This document shows positions 18,028-26,102 of a stretch of 64,000 nt of DNA, in pieces. Every line of letters begins with the position of its first letter. Within the stretch, counting starts at the first letter, position 1. The DNA comes from Gottfriedia sp002574545 (GTDB taxonomy: Bacteria > Bacillota > Bacilli > Bacillales > Bacillaceae_G), in assembly GCA_052180195.1 (NCBI GenBank), contig CP197469.1. One strand, given 5' to 3'. The position numbers and the translations under genes are program-made. The notes beneath the pieces were generated by a model. The model made no database searches. It saw nothing but the letters and a program-made list of their open reading frames with translations, and was not told the DNA's origin.

Positions 18028-19269
18028 TTATTTCAAAGCTGATTCGTAATTCAGTCCACCATAAACAATCTTTCCATTAGCAATAACAGCAGCACGTTTT
18101 GCTCGTCTTGCAACAGCTTCTGCAGAACATGCTGCATCGACTAAAACCATACTTGCTTCATCTCCAACCTTTGGCCATAACAGATTACCCTTTTCATCAA
18201 GAGTCTTTATACCACCAGTTATAAATTGCAATGTTTGAGATAGCCCGTATTCATCTTTCCAATTGTATCTCTCAGCTAATCTTCCAGCTTTTTCTAACAT
18301 ATCCCCTGTTCCATGTGGAGACCAAGAATCATAGAAACCATCACATCCTAAAGCAACTTGTACACCTTTTGAATGTAGTAAATCAACAGGAGGCATTACC
18401 CTGTTAATCGGAACAGTCGACATAATTGATACGCCTAAGCTTGCTAGTTTGCTAGCCATTTCAACTGATTCATTTTTCGGTACGTCACCTAGCGCAAATG
18501 CATGGCTTACTGCTACGCGATTATACCAACCGGCTTGTTCAATAAACGAAACAAGTTTTTGGATTGTATAAAAACCAAGATGACCTGGGTCATGAATATG
18601 AATATCGATATCAGCATCAAACTGGACTGCTAAATCAACCATTTCAAATAAAGAAAGTTCAATATTTTGATCAATACCACCAGGATCTAATCCTCCGACA
18701 ATCGTCGCTCCCTCTCTCATCGCTTTTTTCATCAATGATTTACTATTTGTACGAAGCAATCCATGCTGAGGAAAGGCAACGATTTCGTGAGTCATTTTAT
18801 CTTTATACGTATAAAGTGCTTTTTGAATTTCTTCTAAATTTTTCAAGCCAATATACGGATCAATATTAACATGTGTTCGAACATGGGTTGCGCCACCTTT
18901 TAATAATAGATGAAGCATTTGCTGGGCACGATGTTGACCTGTTTCGGCTAGTTCTACAAGTTCGGCTGCTTCTAAATTTAATCTCTCTACTAAATTTGCA
19001 GCAGGAATACACGCCTTCCATGGAAGTCCAAGATAAGTCTTATCTAAATGATTATGCATTTCTTTAAAAGCAGGTAATGCTAGTAAATTTTTTGCATCCT
19101 CAACTGGTAAATCTGTTTGTAATGGAAAATTAGCTGATTGTAATTGTTCAATTTTCCCATCATTAATTAGTAAATTGTAAAGAGTAGTCTCAGTACGATC
19201 AATTTTTCCATCTTCAAATACAAATCCGCTATCAAGTTTTACATTTTTAAGCCAATATGATTGATTCAT
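18028..19269 (-). CDS. Cytosine-deaminase-like amidohydrolase (paralogue 2 of 3)
   Basis: A 413-residue paralogue of its two neighbours. Its motifs are KEMHNHLDKT (about 71-80), DIDIHIHDPGHLG, VAVSHAFALGDVP, GCDGFYDSWSPHGTGD and the shared C-terminal MVLVDAACSAEAVARRAKR. All metal-ligand positions seem intact. It follows paralogue 1 by 23 bp and precedes paralogue 3 by 33 bp, so the three are one transcription unit. The small differences at the substrate-facing Asp loop (GCD rather than GND) suggest related but distinct substrates. Confidence 0.85.
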   Translation of the reverse strand: MNQSYWLKNVKLDSGFVFEDGKIDRTETTLYNLLINDGKIEQLQSANFPLQTDLPVEDAKNLLALPAFKEMHNHLDKTYLGLPWKACIPAANLVERLNLEAAELVELAETGQHRAQQMLHLLLKGGATHVRTHVNIDPYIGLKNLEEIQKALYTYKDKMTHEIVAFPQHGLLRTNSKSLMKKAMREGATIVGGLDPGGIDQNIELSLFEMVDLAVQFDADIDIHIHDPGHLGFYTIQKLVSFIEQAGWYNRVAVSHAFALGDVPKNESVEMASKLASLGVSIMSTVPINRVMPPVDLLHSKGVQVALGCDGFYDSWSPHGTGDMLEKAGRLAERYNWKDEYGLSQTLQFITGGIKTLDEKGNLLWPKVGDEASMVLVDAACSAEAVARRAKRAAVIANGKIVYGGLNYESALK

Positions 19270-19292
19270 CTCATCACTCTCTTTTATAAAAC

Positions 19293-20540
19293 TTAAACTG
19301 TTGTTGATTCAAGATTTGAAATTGAACCACTTACAACATTCCCTTTAAAAATAACAGCAGCTCGTTTTGCTCGTCTTGCAACTGCCTCAGCTGAGCAAGT
19401 AGCTTCAACAAGTACGATATTTGCTTCATCTCCAACATTTGGCCATGCTCTTTCTCCTTCTGTGTTTAAAGGAGTCACTCCACCTGTAATAAATCCAAGA
19501 CTATTAGCAAGTGTTTTTTCTTCAATTAATCTAAATCTTTCAGCAAGTCGCCCAACTTTTTCAAGATTATCTCCAATCCCAAATGGCGTCCAATGATCCG
19601 TAATACTGTCATTGCCTAGTTCGACTTTTACACCTTTTTCACTTAGTAAAGGAATTGGGATTGTTCTAAAAATCGGAACCGTAGAAGTAATCGAAATTCC
19701 TAAATCTGCAAATCTCTCAGCAATCGCAGTAGCATCTGGAACTGATAAATCTGCTAAACCACTTGCATGACTTACTGTAACTCTTCCCTGCCAACCTGCT
19801 TTTTCAGTTAATGTTGCTAATCTTTGCATTGTAAATAATCCAAGATGATCTGGGTCATGTAAATGAACATCGATATCAGAATTAGATTCAACAGCTATTT
19901 CCATAATCGTCTCAAGGGAGCGTTCGATGTTTTCATCAATTGTAGCTGGGTCAACTCCACCTACTAGATTTGCTCCATATTTCATCGCTTCTCTTACTAG
20001 TTCGACAGAGTTACTTCTTAATAATCCGTGTTGCGGAAATGCAACAATTTCATGTGTTAATTTATCTTTATATCCTTCTAAAGCTTGCATAGTTGCTTCT
20101 AAGTTTTTTAATCCGATAACTGGATCAATATTACAATGTGTTCGAACGTGTGTTGTACCGTAACTTAATAAAAGATCTAGCATCTTTTCTGCTCTTTCTT
20201 TAGCAGTTGGTAACAATTTTGGTAATAAAATTTGTTCTTCTTCAATACGTGTTTTCACACCATTAGTTGCTGGCATACATGCTTTCCATGGTCCACCATA
20301 ATAAGTTTTATCAATATGAATATGCATTTCTTTAAATGAAGGAACCATTAGAAGGCCTTGCACATCATATTGAGGCAATTGATCTGTAATTAAATCACTA
20401 ACTATTTGAATAGAAGTAATTTTTCCATTTTCAATTTTAACATTGTACTTTCCAGTTGCAGTTCCGTTGATCACTTCATTGTCATTATAAGTAAAACCAT
20501 TTTCCAGAGTTACATTTGTTAACCAATACGATTTTGACAA
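19293..20540 (-). CDS. Cytosine-deaminase-like amidohydrolase (paralogue 1 of 3)
   Basis: A 415-residue amidohydrolase and first gene of the three-paralogue operon. Motifs: KEMHIHIDKTYYGGPW (H-x-H), THVRTHCNIDP, DIDVHLHDPDHLG, VTVSHASGLADL and GNDSITDHWTPFGIGD. The glycine of HDPGHLG is Asp here. The open frame reaches an ATG at 20564, but alignment with the two paralogues (M-x-SYWL-x-N) and the ribosome site GGAAGGGTGA place the start at TTG 20540. An activator-type promoter with two 21-bp-spaced boxes lies just upstream. Confidence 0.85.
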   Translation of the reverse strand: MSKSYWLTNVTLENGFTYNDNEVINGTATGKYNVKIENGKITSIQIVSDLITDQLPQYDVQGLLMVPSFKEMHIHIDKTYYGGPWKACMPATNGVKTRIEEEQILLPKLLPTAKERAEKMLDLLLSYGTTHVRTHCNIDPVIGLKNLEATMQALEGYKDKLTHEIVAFPQHGLLRSNSVELVREAMKYGANLVGGVDPATIDENIERSLETIMEIAVESNSDIDVHLHDPDHLGLFTMQRLATLTEKAGWQGRVTVSHASGLADLSVPDATAIAERFADLGISITSTVPIFRTIPIPLLSEKGVKVELGNDSITDHWTPFGIGDNLEKVGRLAERFRLIEEKTLANSLGFITGGVTPLNTEGERAWPNVGDEANIVLVEATCSAEAVARRAKRAAVIFKGNVVSGSISNLESTTV

Positions 20541-20584
20541 TATACTCACCCTTCCATCCCACATTAAATTTTGATTCTATTCTA

Positions 20585-20648
20585 ATTATAAGTCTGTTTG
20601 AAATATTTTGATTTTAGAATATTTACCTATTTTTAAGGTATTTTTACT
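20585..20648 (-). promoter_or_regulatory. Activator-type promoter A of the amidohydrolase operon (tandem TTTAC boxes plus -10)
   Basis: Given on the plus strand, the boxes are ATATTTACC (20619-20627) and ATTTTTACT (20640-20648), 21 bp from start to start. ATTATA at 20585-20590 is TATAAT on the minus strand. The near box begins 29 bp from the end of the -10 and no good -35 is present. The same geometry recurs at 22952-23015 and 27738-27801. The start codon is 79 bp from the near box. Confidence 0.65.
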
Positions 20649-20733
20649 TGTTGCAATTTCATTTTTAGAGTTGATATTAAATAAGGGTTCGGTGGTTGTT
20701 TTGACTACATGATCTCGCTTTCGATGGGCTATT

Positions 20734-21229
20734 CTTCCTCATGAGTTATTTATGAGGAAGGATTTTTCTTCTCTTCGCCGTTTTACTTCCTCATGAGCCC
20801 TTTATGAGGAAGGATTTTTCTTCTTTTCGCCGTTTTACTTCCTCATGAACCCTTTATGAGGAAGGATTTTTCTAATTTTTGCCGTTTTACTTCCTCATGA
20901 GCCCTTTATGAGGAAGGATTTTTCTAATTTTTGCCGTTTTACTTCCTCATGAACCCTTTATGAGGAAGGATTTTTCTAATTTTTGCCGTTTTACTTCCTC
21001 ATGAGCCCTTTATGAGGAAGGATTTTTCTTCTTTTCGCCGTTTTACTTCCTCATGAGCCCTTTATGAGGAAGGATTTTTCTAATTTTTGCGGCTTTACTT
21101 CCTCATGAGCCCTTTATGAGGAAGGATTTTTCTAATTTTTGCCGTTTTACTTCCTCATGAGCCCTTTATGAGGAAGGATTTTTCTTCTTTTTTGCGGTTT
21201 TACTTCCTCATGAGCTATTTATGAGGAAG
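20734..21229. repeat. Tandem array 1: ten copies of a 52-bp hairpin repeat
   Basis: Each unit is a 27-bp hairpin, CTTCCTCAT, a nine-base loop and ATGAGGAAG, followed by a 25-bp T-rich spacer. Hairpins start at 20734, 20786, 20838, 20890, 20942, 20994, 21046, 21098, 21150 and 21203, a period of 52 with one of 53. Loops are mostly GAGCCCTTT or GAACCCTTT, while the first and last copies have GAGTTATTT and GAGCTATTT. Two spacer variants (TTCTTTTCGCC and TAATTTTTGCC) are interspersed. It fills most of the 801-bp gap between two minus-strand genes. It cannot be coding since 52 is not a multiple of three. The same family recurs at 62067-62405. Confidence 0.95.
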
Positions 21230-21304
21230 TTTTTTCACATTATTGCTCGTTTACCAACTCTTGAACTCCTTATATTGAAGATATTGTTTCATTTCCACAA
21301 GAAA

Positions 21305-21329
21305 GTTCACCCCTAGATCAGGGATGAAC
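21305..21329 (-). terminator. Hairpin after binding protein 1, probable terminator
   Basis: GTTCAcCCCT and AGGGaTGAAC form a stem 13 bp past the stop of the minus-strand binding-protein gene. The trailing run on the minus strand is only TTTCTT, so it may be weak. Confidence 0.55.
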
Positions 21330-21341
21330 ATTTTAGTCAGA

Positions 21342-22907
21342 TTATTTAATTGTTACATCGTTAATCTCTAGATAGCCTGAAGGACTGATTGAGAAGCCTT
21401 TTACGTCTTTTGAGATTGCAGCGACATTTTCGATTACTCTTACAGGAATATATGGTGAATCGTCCATTTCAATTTCTTGTGCTTTAGCGTAGATTTCTTT
21501 GCGTTTTGCTTCGTCTTTTTCTTTTCTTCCAGCATTAATTAAGTCATCAACTTTTGGATTGCTATAGAAGAATGTATTTCCAGCAGCGCCGCGTGAGTCT
21601 GAGTGGAATAGGTTGTACTGATTGTAATCTGCATCTCCTGTTGCGTTTCTCCAGCTAATAATAAACATTTCTGATTGACCTTTGTTTACTTTTTCAACGA
21701 ATGAACCATATTCCATCACTTGTACTTTTAAATTAATGCCAATTCCTTTTAATTGTGATTGAATAACTTCTGCTAAATTTACTCGTTCTTTGCTATCCAT
21801 CGTTAGGATTGTTGCATCAAATCCATCTGGATAACCTGCTTCTGTTAATAGTTTCTTCGCTTCTTTTAAATTGTAATTGTATGCTTTTAATTGCTCATCA
21901 TATCCGAATACTTTCGATCCCATTGCTGAATTCGCTTTTTTACCTACATTGTTAAATACACCTTTAATAATCGAGTCCATTTCAACTGCATGAGCGATTG
22001 CTTTACGAACACGTACATCATTAAACGGTTCTTTTGTAACATTGAATCCGATATACTCTGTTCCATACCCTTCACTTCGGTACACTTCCATAGCTGAGGA
22101 TGATTCAACTTGATTCATAACTGCGATTGGGAGTGGTTCTGCAATTTGAGCTTCTCCTGTTTCAATCATTGAAATTCTTGTTGAGTCTTCTGGAACTACC
22201 TTGAACTCAACTTTGTCAATCTTTGGTTTTTTCCCCCAGTAATCTTTATTTTGAACTAATGTAATTTGTTGACCTGGAGACCATGATTTAAATTTAAAAG
22301 GACCTGTTCCATTTGGTTCTTGAATAATATTCTTACCATATTTATCGATTGTTTTGGGGCTAATAATTCCACCTTCATGATTTGCTAAAATTGAAAGAAG
22401 TGGTGAAAATGGTTCGCTTAAATTAAATTGAACTGTATATTCATCTACTACTTTTACTTCTTTTACCATTTTGAAAACGACAGCTCTTGGTGAAGCAACT
22501 TTAGGATCTAATAAACGATCAAAGGTTTTCTTTACAGCCTCTGCATTAAATGGTGTACCATCGTGAAACTTCACATCGTGCCTGAGTTTAAATTCCCAAG
22601 TTTTATCATTGATTTGTTTCCATGACTCTGCAAGCATTGGTTGAATTTCATTATCACGATCTCGCTGGACTAGACCTTCGTAAATTTTATGATGAGTTAC
22701 GCTTGCTGCATTTATTGTAGACATAAATTGCTGATCTAAATTTTCGGCATCTGATAAACGAGCAATTACTAGCGTACTTCCTCCTTTTGAATCACTTGCT
22801 TGTCCATTTGCTTTCGTACCTACGTTTTGATTAGATGAACATCCTGTAATTGTGACAGCAGAAAATAGTACTAGAAAAAATTTCCCCATTCCCGATTTTA
22901 GTTTCAA
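21342..22907 (-). CDS. ABC transporter substrate-binding lipoprotein, peptide/nickel (SBP_bac_5) family, copy 1
   Basis: A 521-residue extracytoplasmic binding protein. The N-terminus is a lipoprotein signal with lipobox ITGC and a low-complexity Ser/Gly linker. The body is a family-5 solute binding domain: AESWKQINDKTWEFKLRHDV, NGTGPFKFKSW and VRKAIAHAVEMDSIIKGV are the standard family blocks. Ligands in this family include peptides, nickel chelates, opines and other small compounds. The frame opens at GTG 22913, but the TTG at 22907 is eight bases from GGGAGG. It has its own boxed promoter and is closely related to binding protein 2 at 26103-27659, so both probably feed the single permease set at 27.9-31.7 kb. 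Confidence 0.9.
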   Translation of the reverse strand: MKLKSGMGKFFLVLFSAVTITGCSSNQNVGTKANGQASDSKGGSTLVIARLSDAENLDQQFMSTINAASVTHHKIYEGLVQRDRDNEIQPMLAESWKQINDKTWEFKLRHDVKFHDGTPFNAEAVKKTFDRLLDPKVASPRAVVFKMVKEVKVVDEYTVQFNLSEPFSPLLSILANHEGGIISPKTIDKYGKNIIQEPNGTGPFKFKSWSPGQQITLVQNKDYWGKKPKIDKVEFKVVPEDSTRISMIETGEAQIAEPLPIAVMNQVESSSAMEVYRSEGYGTEYIGFNVTKEPFNDVRVRKAIAHAVEMDSIIKGVFNNVGKKANSAMGSKVFGYDEQLKAYNYNLKEAKKLLTEAGYPDGFDATILTMDSKERVNLAEVIQSQLKGIGINLKVQVMEYGSFVEKVNKGQSEMFIISWRNATGDADYNQYNLFHSDSRGAAGNTFFYSNPKVDDLINAGRKEKDEAKRKEIYAKAQEIEMDDSPYIPVRVIENVAAISKDVKGFSISPSGYLEINDVTIK

Positions 22908-22951
22908 TTGCACTGCCTCCCTTTTAAAGTTATCTTACAAATATTTATCTA

Positions 22952-23015
22952 ATTATATAAAATATTCAGATAATTATTTTTGAATATCTTTACCTGTTTT
23001 TTCAGTTTCTTTACT
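22952..23015 (-). promoter_or_regulatory. Activator-type promoter B of binding protein 1 (tandem TTTAC boxes plus -10)
   Basis: Plus-strand boxes ATCTTTACC (22986-22994) and TTCTTTACT (23007-23015) are 21 bp from start to start. ATTATA at 22952-22957 (TATAAT on the minus strand) lies 29 bp from the near box, the same distance as in promoters A and C. No recognisable -35 hexamer. The start codon is 79 bp from the near box, as for promoter A. Confidence 0.65.
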
Positions 23016-23019
23016 TTTT

Positions 23020-24516
23020 TCATTTATTTTGTTTTGCAAGTAGTTCATTAATAGCTTCAAGTTTTTTAAAAGATGGTGGAAATAGATCATTTTCAGGAAG
23101 TTGTTCATAATCCCTTTCCATATATCCTTTTCTCATCTTATTAAAATACTTTTGGCCTTTTTGTTTTAATACGTCCATATCAAGATTAGGGATTACTTGA
23201 TCTTTCATCACAATCCTTCCATTTATAATGGATAGTTTTACATCTCTACCTGACCCACTAATAAACATTGTACGAATTGGATCATCAGTAACACCCATAT
23301 GGAATCCTTCTAAATCAATTGCGATAATATCCGCCTTTGCTCCGACTGCTATTTTCCCGATATCTTCGCGATTAAGAAATGCCGCTGCTCCTAGAGTAAT
23401 AGAATTAAAGAAATCAGCGTATGTCGATCCTTCTACTTCTTTTTCTATATATCTTGAGAGCATACTAGCAGTGCGTACATTTTGAAAAATATCTGGAGGG
23501 AACGTATCAGTACCTAATGCAATATTGATTCCAACTTTTTTATATTTTGCATATGATTCAAGTCCTTCCCCATGTCTTCCTATAATAAGTGGACAATGGA
23601 TAACAGTAGTATTTGTTTCTTTCAGAAGAGAAATATCATTATCAATATTGTAATTCGCTCCACTATAGCCCGATACAAAATGTGCGTGTGGAATTCCTGT
23701 ATTTGGGCCTAAAAATCCAAGATTATATAAATATTTAATTGGTGTAACTTTATGTTCTTTTAAAATTGTATTAAATTCAAAACTGCCTTGCGCAGCATGG
23801 AGCTTGATTGGAACGTTTAATTTGTCACTGTAATATTTTGTTTTGATCAAAATTTCTTTCGTCTGTGATTCTATTCGTTCTGGAGCTAACATCCCTCTAA
23901 CCAGTCCATCAAATGCACCATCGAAGGTTTCGATAAACTTTACGGCTCTTTCTAACCCTTCCTCGCCCGCTGTTTCATCCCAATGAATTTTAACGTTCCC
24001 ATCTGGCTCGACTACTCTAATTCCAGCTTGATAGCTTGGTCCAAGGTAAATTCTCAACCCTAGTTTTCCCGCGTGATTCGCTGCAGCTTCTAATTCTTCA
24101 AACGTTTCAGCCCAATTTTTGTAAAAAACAGAAGTAATCGGCATAGCAGTCGTAATACCATTTAAAATAAGTTGAGAATAGGCATATAAAGATTTAAATG
24201 CTTCTTCCTCCTCACTCATTAGCTCAGGATGCCCATTTTTTACAAACTCCTCAGACCATAGGAGATTTTTTTGTCTATTTGATTTCGCTTCGAAATGCAA
24301 AATATCATGATCAATGTCACCTAATGCATTTAAATCAATAAAACCAGGACTAAGGATCGCATTTCCAACGTCAATTACTTGATCTACTTCTTCTGAATAG
24401 TTTTTTCCAACATATAAAATTGAATCATTTTCGTATACAATCTCGGCATTTTCCAATATGACATGTTCATGTCCATCAAAACCAATTACATATCTTCCCT
24501 TTAATTTCGTTTTCAT
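23020..24516 (-). CDS. Amidohydrolase/chlorohydrolase-family protein without the usual first H-x-H
   Basis: A 498-residue protein of the COG0402-type amidohydrolases (AtzB/TrzN/SsnA relatives). Recognisable blocks are SPGFIDLNALGDIDHD (where metal-binding H-x-H normally sits), KLHAAQGSFEF (third metal His), GIPHAHFVSG, TTVIHCPLIIGRHGEG and ALGTDTFPPDIFQN (Asp ligand), with the usual KADIIAIDL near the end. The first motif lacks the H-x-H pair, so it may bind one metal differently; I recall a subfamily with this variant. It lies 30 bp after the frameshifted amidohydrolase and is in the same transcription unit. Confidence 0.8.
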   Translation of the reverse strand: MKTKLKGRYVIGFDGHEHVILENAEIVYENDSILYVGKNYSEEVDQVIDVGNAILSPGFIDLNALGDIDHDILHFEAKSNRQKNLLWSEEFVKNGHPELMSEEEEAFKSLYAYSQLILNGITTAMPITSVFYKNWAETFEELEAAANHAGKLGLRIYLGPSYQAGIRVVEPDGNVKIHWDETAGEEGLERAVKFIETFDGAFDGLVRGMLAPERIESQTKEILIKTKYYSDKLNVPIKLHAAQGSFEFNTILKEHKVTPIKYLYNLGFLGPNTGIPHAHFVSGYSGANYNIDNDISLLKETNTTVIHCPLIIGRHGEGLESYAKYKKVGINIALGTDTFPPDIFQNVRTASMLSRYIEKEVEGSTYADFFNSITLGAAAFLNREDIGKIAVGAKADIIAIDLEGFHMGVTDDPIRTMFISGSGRDVKLSIINGRIVMKDQVIPNLDMDVLKQKGQKYFNKMRKGYMERDYEQLPENDLFPPSFKKLEAINELLAKQNK

Positions 24517-24546
24517 TTTTTCTCCCTTCGAATTTGAAAATTTTAT

Positions 24547-26026
24547 TTAGTTTTCAACATATCTCCTCTCGTCAACATAGGCACGGGCATGCCCCCAGAA
24601 ATACTTAGTAGGTTGCATATATTTTTCTAATCCTGCACGTTTAATCGTTTCAAAAGCTTCTTCATTTGCTTCATTTAAAACTGTGCTTTCATGAACGGTT
24701 TTTACATCTCTGCCTTCCATAATTAGTTTCCCATCGACAATCACATGATCTACATCATTTGCCACTGCTTGAAATACTAATCGATGAACATGCATATACT
24801 CTGGAGTCAAATGTGGTTGATGAAGATTAACTGTGATGACATCTGCTTTCTTTCCGATCTCAAGTGAACCAATTTCATCATCCCAACCTATACATTTTGC
24901 TGCATCAATTGTTACCATTTCTAAAAGCTTACCTGGTGGTAAATAATAATAGTCTCTAAGAGCTGCCTGGTGGACAAACTGTGTTTTTCTCATCGCTTGA
25001 AATAAATCAAAACTCGTAGAAGGTGATGTACCATCTGTTGAAATCGCAACAGTTGCTCCCATTTCAATTAATTCTGTAATTGGTGTGCGTGCATTTACTT
25101 GTCCAAAACCTGGTGAAGCACTAATATTTGTACCAGTTTCAGCTAATATTTTGGCTTCGTCGAATGAAATTCCTCGACAATGTTGAAGATGAACATCAGG
25201 ACCTAAGAGCGCATTTTCTTTATCTTGAATTGCTAAATGAATCATTCCACCAAATGCATCTGAGTGGATTCTTGTATTATATTTTCTAGCAATCTCTCTT
25301 ATTTTTTTAGCTTGATAAAGATCATGTTGTGTTAACCCATATAGTCGATCTGGAGAAGTCGGATAGGAAGGATCTACAGATGTTACAATAACGAATGGTG
25401 TAATAAAAGCTCTTGTTCGATCATCATTTGCGTGATTCAATGCCTCTATAACTGCTTCTGCCCCTTTTAGCACTTCTTCCATAAGTAACTTCTTTCTCAA
25501 TTCTTTTCCCATCAACCCATCGACTAAATGAATGTGGCCAAGGTGGGTTACACGGACCAGTACAAACTACTTCACGCACACCTACTTCGTTGTAAGCTTT
25601 TGCATGGTTTATTGCAAAGATTGGATCATCCGATCTCGGCATTGATCCTAACACACTAACGCCAGTTGTAATGCCCGCTTTTAATCTTTCAAGTGCAGAA
25701 AGCTTCCCTTCGTAATACCAAAAATCGTCCGTTACATAATGCTTATACGTTTTCGTCATAATTGGCATCCAAAAATCGATATTCTCCATCGCGATTGTTT
25801 TAAACATCGAATGACCACCATGACCATGAACATCTATTAATCCTGGTAAAATACATTGATGACTACAATCAATTATTTTTTTCGCCTCATACTTGGTTTT
25901 CAAGTTTTCGCTCAAGTCAACGTCGATTATTCTCCCATTGTGAATAGCAACAGAGCCATTTTCAATGATTCTTCTTTCTGTGTCCATTGTGATAACAGTT
26001 CCATTTACTAATAACAAATCAATCAT
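24547..26026 (-). pseudogene. Amidohydrolase gene split by a one-base frameshift
   Basis: Two overlapping minus-strand frames (26026-25424 and 25515-24547) encode the two halves of one amidohydrolase of about 492 residues. The first supplies PGLIDVHGHGGHSMF (metal-binding H-x-H) and ends its homology at FSRWVDGK. The second resumes at KELRKKLLMEEVLKGAEAV and carries RIHSDAFGGMIHLA, HLQHCRGISFDE and ISTDGTSPSTSFD. Removing one base of the four-base run at 25504-25507 (AAAA on the coding strand) restores a single frame reading WVDGKELRKK. This may be a true inactivating mutation, an off-phase allele or an assembly error in a homopolymer. It precedes the next amidohydrolase by 30 bp. Confidence 0.8.
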
Positions 26027-26062
26027 TTTTTTCCTCCTAATGTTAAATTTCTATTTAAAAAC

Positions 26063-26093
26063 TGAAACAGCATAAATGAATTATGCTGTTTCA
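26063..26093 (-). terminator. Terminator after binding protein 2
   Basis: A 13-bp perfect stem (TGAAACAGCATAA, five-base loop, complement) is followed on the minus strand by GTTTTTAAA. It lies ten bp after the binding-protein 2 stop and before the frameshifted amidohydrolase, so it should reduce expression of the downstream hydrolases relative to the abundant binding protein. Confidence 0.8.
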
Positions 26094-26102
26094 TTGAATT
26101 AC

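Noticed and set aside
20734..21229. CRISPR array
   Set aside because: The spacers are nearly identical between units and no cas genes are present; it is a tandem repeat.
25424..25515. Programmed +1 frameshift of the amidohydrolase
   Set aside because: The slippage run is only AAAA with no recognisable stimulator, and amidohydrolases are not known to use recoding. A mutation or sequencing error is simpler.
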